Source: JBKGYG01 sp046546235
GTDB taxonomy: Bacteria; Bacillota; Clostridia; Lachnospirales; DSM-24629
DNA: 16,652 nt
NCBI GenBank assembly: GCA_046546235.1
Contig: JBKGYG010000041.1
Span: 1-16,652 of the forward strand
Direction of reading: 5' to 3'
The notes under the pieces were generated by a model that was given only the letters and a program-made list of their open reading frames with translations, was not told the DNA's origin and searched no databases. Of this stretch, positions 14,247 to 16,652 are shown in pieces (positions within the stretch are counted from its first letter, which is position 1; every line of letters begins with the position of its first letter). The position numbers were made by a program, and so were the translations under genes.

Positions 14247-14639
14247 TTATAATTTTTGTGCAAATTCTACCTTTTCTTTATTAGGTCCTAAGATTATAAA
14301 AAACTTAACCCCTTTTTCCCAAAACGGTAAAAATTGTATTTTGTCAGTTACCATTTCATAATTCCCTTTTGATATAATATCAAATACTTTCTCTATATCT
14401 TTCACATCAATTGATATGTGATCTATGGCCCCTACTTTCATACAAGCCTCTTTATTTTCATAGGTTTCAACAATTAAGTTACCACAACTAAGAAAAACTA
14501 CTTTTTGATTTGTTTCTTCGTTAACAGTTACTAAATTTTCTTCGAAACCAATACTTTTATAAAAATCTACAGTTTTTTCTATATCATTAGTAGGAATCCC
14601 TACATGTTGTATACCATTTAAATATTCTTTAATATCCAA
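14247..14639 (-). CDS. VOC (glyoxalase/dioxygenase-fold) protein, unknown substrate
   Basis: A 130-residue protein with two beta-alpha-beta-beta-beta modules of the vicinal-oxygen-chelate fold. Seen probable metal ligands in the usual order: H12 (IQHVGIPT), E58 (LIVETYE), H74 (IDHISIDV) and E125 (KVEFAQ). The DIEKTVDFYKSIGFEE opening is classic for the family. Members include glyoxalase I, epimerases and isomerases; the substrate is not evident. The start is set by AAGGAGG (14649-14655) nine bases before a TTG codon at 14639. An in-frame ATG at 14687 would lie inside the dehydrogenase gene and has no such site, and no later ATG exists near the N-terminus. It sits between polyol dehydrogenase and fructokinase, so it may act on a sugar or detoxify a by-product such as methylglyoxal. 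Confidence 0.85.
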   Translation of the reverse strand: MDIKEYLNGIQHVGIPTNDIEKTVDFYKSIGFEENLVTVNEETNQKVVFLSCGNLIVETYENKEACMKVGAIDHISIDVKDIEKVFDIISKGNYEMVTDKIQFLPFWEKGVKFFIILGPNKEKVEFAQKL

Positions 14640-14648
14640 GATACTGTT

Positions 14649-14655
14649 CCTCCTT
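14649..14655 (-). promoter_or_regulatory. Ribosome binding site fixing the TTG start of the VOC gene
   Basis: A perfect AAGGAGG on the minus strand with a nine-base spacer to TTG at 14639, located between the dehydrogenase stop and the VOC gene. Confidence 0.85.
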
Positions 14656-14661
14656 GTGAAA

Positions 14662-15705
14662 CTATATTTTAATAACACCTTTAACAATATCTGTTTTGTT
14701 TTTTACACTTTGATCCATAGCCTCTTGAACTTGATCAAAGTCGAATATATCTGTTACAATTCCCTTTACGTTAACTTTGCCTGAAGAAACAGCTTCTATA
14801 GCCATAGGATAAATATGTCTATATCTGAATACAGTTTTGAAGGTTAATTCCTTATCTAATGCAAGACTTAATGGCAGTGTTACCTCTCCAGTCTTTGTAT
14901 ATCCTACAAGTACGATTGTTCCGCCTTTTTTTGTAAAACTAATTGTCTGTCTTGTTGTAATTTCTGTTCCTGCTGTCTCAAAAGATAAATCAACGCCCTT
15001 ACCTCCTGTCAGTTCCATAATAGCTTCTATTGCATCCTTTTCTTTAGCATTTATTACATCTGTTGCTCCAAGCTCCAAAGCTTTATCTAACCGTTTTTCC
15101 ATTATATCTACAACATATACTTTAGATATACCCATTGCCTTACATGCCATCATTGTAACTAAACCAATACATCCTGCACCCATAACAACTGCTGTCTTTC
15201 CAGCTTGTGCTTCCCCTTGCATTGCAGAATGAAAACCAACTGCCAATGGCTCAATCAAAGCACCTTCCATGGTATCCATATTCTCTGGAAGTTTAAAGCA
15301 AAGAGCAGCTTCATGAGCTACATATTCTTGAAATACACCATCCACAGGTGGAGTTGCAAAAAAGATGACATCAGGACAAAGATTATATCTGCCAGTTCTA
15401 CAATATTCACATTGTCCGCATGTCTTGCCAGGCTCTAAAGCTACTTTATCCCCAACTTTGAGATGTTTTACATTCTCACCTACTTCTACCACAACCCCAC
15501 CAGACTCATGTCCTAAAACAAAAGGGGGTTCTACCTGATAATCACCAATTGAACCATGTTCATAATAATGCAAATCTGAACCACATATGCCTACGTGCTC
15601 AATTTTGACAAGTACTTCATCTGCTTTTGGTACAGGAATAGGTCTTGTTGTAAATCCCATCTTACCAATGCCTTCCATTACTGCTACTTTCATATTTCCA
15701 TCCAT
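14662..15705 (-). CDS. Zinc-dependent polyol dehydrogenase (sorbitol/xylitol dehydrogenase type)
   Basis: A medium-chain NAD(P)-dependent dehydrogenase, 347 residues. Seen: catalytic zinc ligands C41 (GICGSDLHYYEHG), H66 and E67 (LGHESGG), with E152 in IEPLAVGFH; four structural-zinc cysteines C96, C99, C102 and C110 (CGQCEYCRTGRYNLC); nucleotide-binding GAGCIG at 176-181 with D200 at the end of the second strand, which favours NAD over NADP. GICGSDLHYYEHG and the IEPLAVG form are typical of sorbitol/xylitol dehydrogenases. The ATG at 15705 has GAGGTG five bases upstream; a second ATG four codons on is less well spaced. The first gene of the operon, under a promoter with a palindromic operator. 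With the fructokinase downstream, sorbitol to fructose is the simplest reaction, though other polyols are possible. Confidence 0.92.
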   Translation of the reverse strand: MDGNMKVAVMEGIGKMGFTTRPIPVPKADEVLVKIEHVGICGSDLHYYEHGSIGDYQVEPPFVLGHESGGVVVEVGENVKHLKVGDKVALEPGKTCGQCEYCRTGRYNLCPDVIFFATPPVDGVFQEYVAHEAALCFKLPENMDTMEGALIEPLAVGFHSAMQGEAQAGKTAVVMGAGCIGLVTMMACKAMGISKVYVVDIMEKRLDKALELGATDVINAKEKDAIEAIMELTGGKGVDLSFETAGTEITTRQTISFTKKGGTIVLVGYTKTGEVTLPLSLALDKELTFKTVFRYRHIYPMAIEAVSSGKVNVKGIVTDIFDFDQVQEAMDQSVKNKTDIVKGVIKI

Positions 15706-15796
15706 AGCTACACCTCTCTAGTAATTTTTAGTCTATAAATTTATAAATCTTATCCTATATAATTATCAGGATTCAATCTATAATTCATTAAATACT

Positions 15797-15816
15797 TTTA
15801 TAAAACGCTTTATAAA
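15797..15816. promoter_or_regulatory. CG-centred operator (LacI/CcpA type) at the dehydrogenase promoter
   Basis: TTTATAAAACGCTTTATAAA is a 20-bp palindrome around a central CG with a single mismatched pair. Read on the minus strand it contains AAAGCGTTTT, close to a catabolite-responsive element except that the outer TG/CA is TA/TA. It covers the predicted transcription start of the operon (about 15814), a classic repression position. The regulator is not in view; LacI-family proteins, including CcpA, typically bind CG-centred sites. Confidence 0.6.
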
Positions 15817-15820
15817 TGTT

Positions 15821-15849
15821 ATGTTAAATTATATCGCTAGATATGTCAA
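15821..15849 (-). promoter_or_regulatory. Promoter of the polyol dehydrogenase operon
   Basis: On the minus strand: a perfect -35 TTGACA (15844-15849), a 17-base spacer and -10 TAACAT (15821-15826). The start near 15814 gives a leader of about 110 bases to the ATG at 15705. A perfect TATAAT at 15828-15833 lacks a matching -35. Confidence 0.6.
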
Positions 15850-15878
15850 TAGTATTTTCTTCATATAATTTTACATAT

Positions 15879-15933
15879 ATAAGAATAACTGAGGAAGGAG
15901 ATATTTAATATCTCCTTCCTCAGTTATTCTTAT
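15879..15933 (-). terminator. 27-bp perfect hairpin after the ROK gene, probable terminator
   Basis: Arms 15879-15905 and 15907-15933 are perfect inverted repeats around one base, giving an exceptionally long stem (the inner bases form the actual loop). It starts eight bases after the ROK stop codon and lies about 30 bases upstream of the dehydrogenase -35. Neither strand has a real T run after the stem (TTATATATG on the minus strand), so it is not a textbook terminator. It could also be a small palindromic repeat or an insulator between the two genes. Confidence 0.5.
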
Positions 15934-15941
15934 TCCAATTT

Positions 15942-16652
15942 TTATAAGTTTAACAAATATTTTTTCAGAAAGCTTATTGCTATACCTAATGCAGATGCCT
16001 CAGTCTTACTCTTGCAAGTTTTAATATATGAAACCTGATTATCAAATAAATTATAATCTTTCGTTTTCTGAAGTAAAACATGTAGATACTTGTCTAAATT
16101 TGCTCCAACATACCCACCTAATATAATATCACAATCGTAAAACATCCTAAGGTTGGTTATTGCAATTACAAGATACTCTAGATATTCATTCCAAATCTTC
16201 TTTAATCTAGAATCTCCTGCATTCAGTCGTTCAAAAAAAAGATTAAGATTATCATTTGTCTCACTAGAAAGAATATGTGCTGCACAATACGCATCAATAC
16301 AACCTTTTTTCCCACAGTAGCATTTTCTCCCATCTTTCTCAATAATCATATGACCAATTTCACCAGCTCTCGAATTATCTCCCATATAAAGCCGACCATC
16401 AATACACAATGCCCCTCCAACGGTATTACTTAAAGATAAATATACTGCATTTTTTAGATCTCCTCTTAATTCTGAGAGCAATGCACTATTTGCATCATTT
16501 TCAAATTCAACAGGATAACTAAAACTATTTCTAATCAAGTCCAAATTAAGATTTCTTATTTTCAAAGCATGAGAACGTACTAATTCAGTATAGTTGCCAT
16601 CTAAAATTCCTGGTAATGAAACCCCTACGCCTAATAATTTTTTACGTTCAAT
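15942..16652 (-). CDS. ROK-family protein, probable sugar-responsive repressor (5' end beyond window)
   Basis: The C-terminal 236 residues of a ROK (repressor, ORF, kinase) protein; the frame is open to the window edge, so the N-terminus is missing. Seen in visible-fragment numbering: LLGVGVSLPGILDG (6-19), the family opening of the sugar-binding domain; ENDANSALLSE (51-61) with the conserved D53; GEIGH (97-101); and the zinc site GHMIIEKDGRKCYCGKKGC (100-118) with H101, C111, C113 and C118. The KCYCGKKGC..AYC style is typical of clostridial NagC/XylR-type regulators, which carry an N-terminal winged helix. A full regulator is about 390 residues, so about 150 should lie outside. A glucokinase is possible, but those have the ROK fold starting near residue 1. 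It lies just upstream of the polyol operon and on the same strand, which fits a local regulator; this is inferred. Confidence 0.88.
   Translation of the reverse strand: MERKKLLGVGVSLPGILDGNYTELVRSHALKIRNLNLDLIRNSFSYPVEFENDANSALLSELRGDLKNAVYLSLSNTVGGALCIDGRLYMGDNSRAGEIGHMIIEKDGRKCYCGKKGCIDAYCAAHILSSETNDNLNLFFERLNAGDSRLKKIWNEYLEYLVIAITNLRMFYDCDIILGGYVGANLDKYLHVLLQKTKDYNLFDNQVSYIKTCKSKTEASALGIAISFLKKYLLNL

Noticed and set aside
14837..15438. Two plus-strand open frames opposite the polyol dehydrogenase
   Set aside because: The dehydrogenase on the other strand has all catalytic and structural residues; these frames have no family resemblance or start signal.
15828..15833. Perfect TATAAT upstream of the dehydrogenase as the main -10
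   Set aside because: The hexamer at the matching -35 position is AATACT, whereas TTGACA pairs at exactly 17 bases with TAACAT.

Overview
The window is chromosomal DNA from a low-GC, AT-rich Firmicute, most likely a member of the Clostridia. The grounds are base composition, strong AGGAGG-type ribosome sites, use of TTG and GTG starts, and the gene families: the YerC/YecD TrpR-like regulator, a DUF1836 protein, the ROK regulator style, and a YdjG/YdjI-like pair. The genus cannot be fixed from the sequence. No phage, insertion sequence, CRISPR array, rRNA or tRNA is visible. The content is mostly core and metabolic genes.

Layout. 1-1502 (-): RlmD-type 23S rRNA methyltransferase, whose 3' end appears to run through a REP-like GGGGAC element. 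1582-2020 (-): a small one-helix membrane protein with a very acidic tail, with its own candidate promoter and a strong terminator. 2044-4260 (-): the PcrA/UvrD helicase, with a LexA-box-like palindrome at its promoter. 4331-6704 (-): a two-gene operon with a clear promoter and terminator. It encodes an SPFH protein carrying a Gln/Pro/Val repeat linker and three zinc ribbons, followed by a membrane-anchored double zinc-ribbon protein. This resembles the Bacillus YdjI/YdjG pair, without PspA alongside. 6894-7496 (+): a DUF1836 protein, divergent from that operon. It shares a bidirectional terminator with the convergent YerC/YecD regulator (7547-7843, -), which lies behind a PHP-domain hydrolase (7912-8631, -). 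8732-9839 (-): a pair of half-size chromate-transporter (CHR) proteins, tightly coupled.

10071-13212 (+): a NitT/TauT-type ABC importer. A lipoprotein binding protein is followed by a terminator, then a 70-residue two-helix membrane protein, then the ATPase and permease, which overlap. The substrate cannot be deduced; no known riboswitch was recognised. A bidirectional terminator closes this unit against the next operon.

13271-15705 (-): a sugar/polyol operon of sorbitol-type zinc dehydrogenase, VOC-fold protein (TTG start) and PfkB fructokinase. The simplest reading is polyol to ketose (NAD-linked) followed by ketose phosphorylation. Its promoter has a perfect -35 box and a CG-centred palindromic operator over the predicted transcription start, which suggests LacI/CcpA-type control. 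Upstream, after an unusual 27-bp perfect hairpin, is the C-terminal part of a ROK-family protein that runs off the window and is probably a sugar-responsive repressor.

No clearly new multi-gene defence or mobile system is seen. The items most worth a second look are the SPFH/zinc-ribbon pair with its repeat linker, the LexA-like site at pcrA, the VOC protein inside the polyol operon, the operator at the dehydrogenase promoter, and several unusual hairpins.
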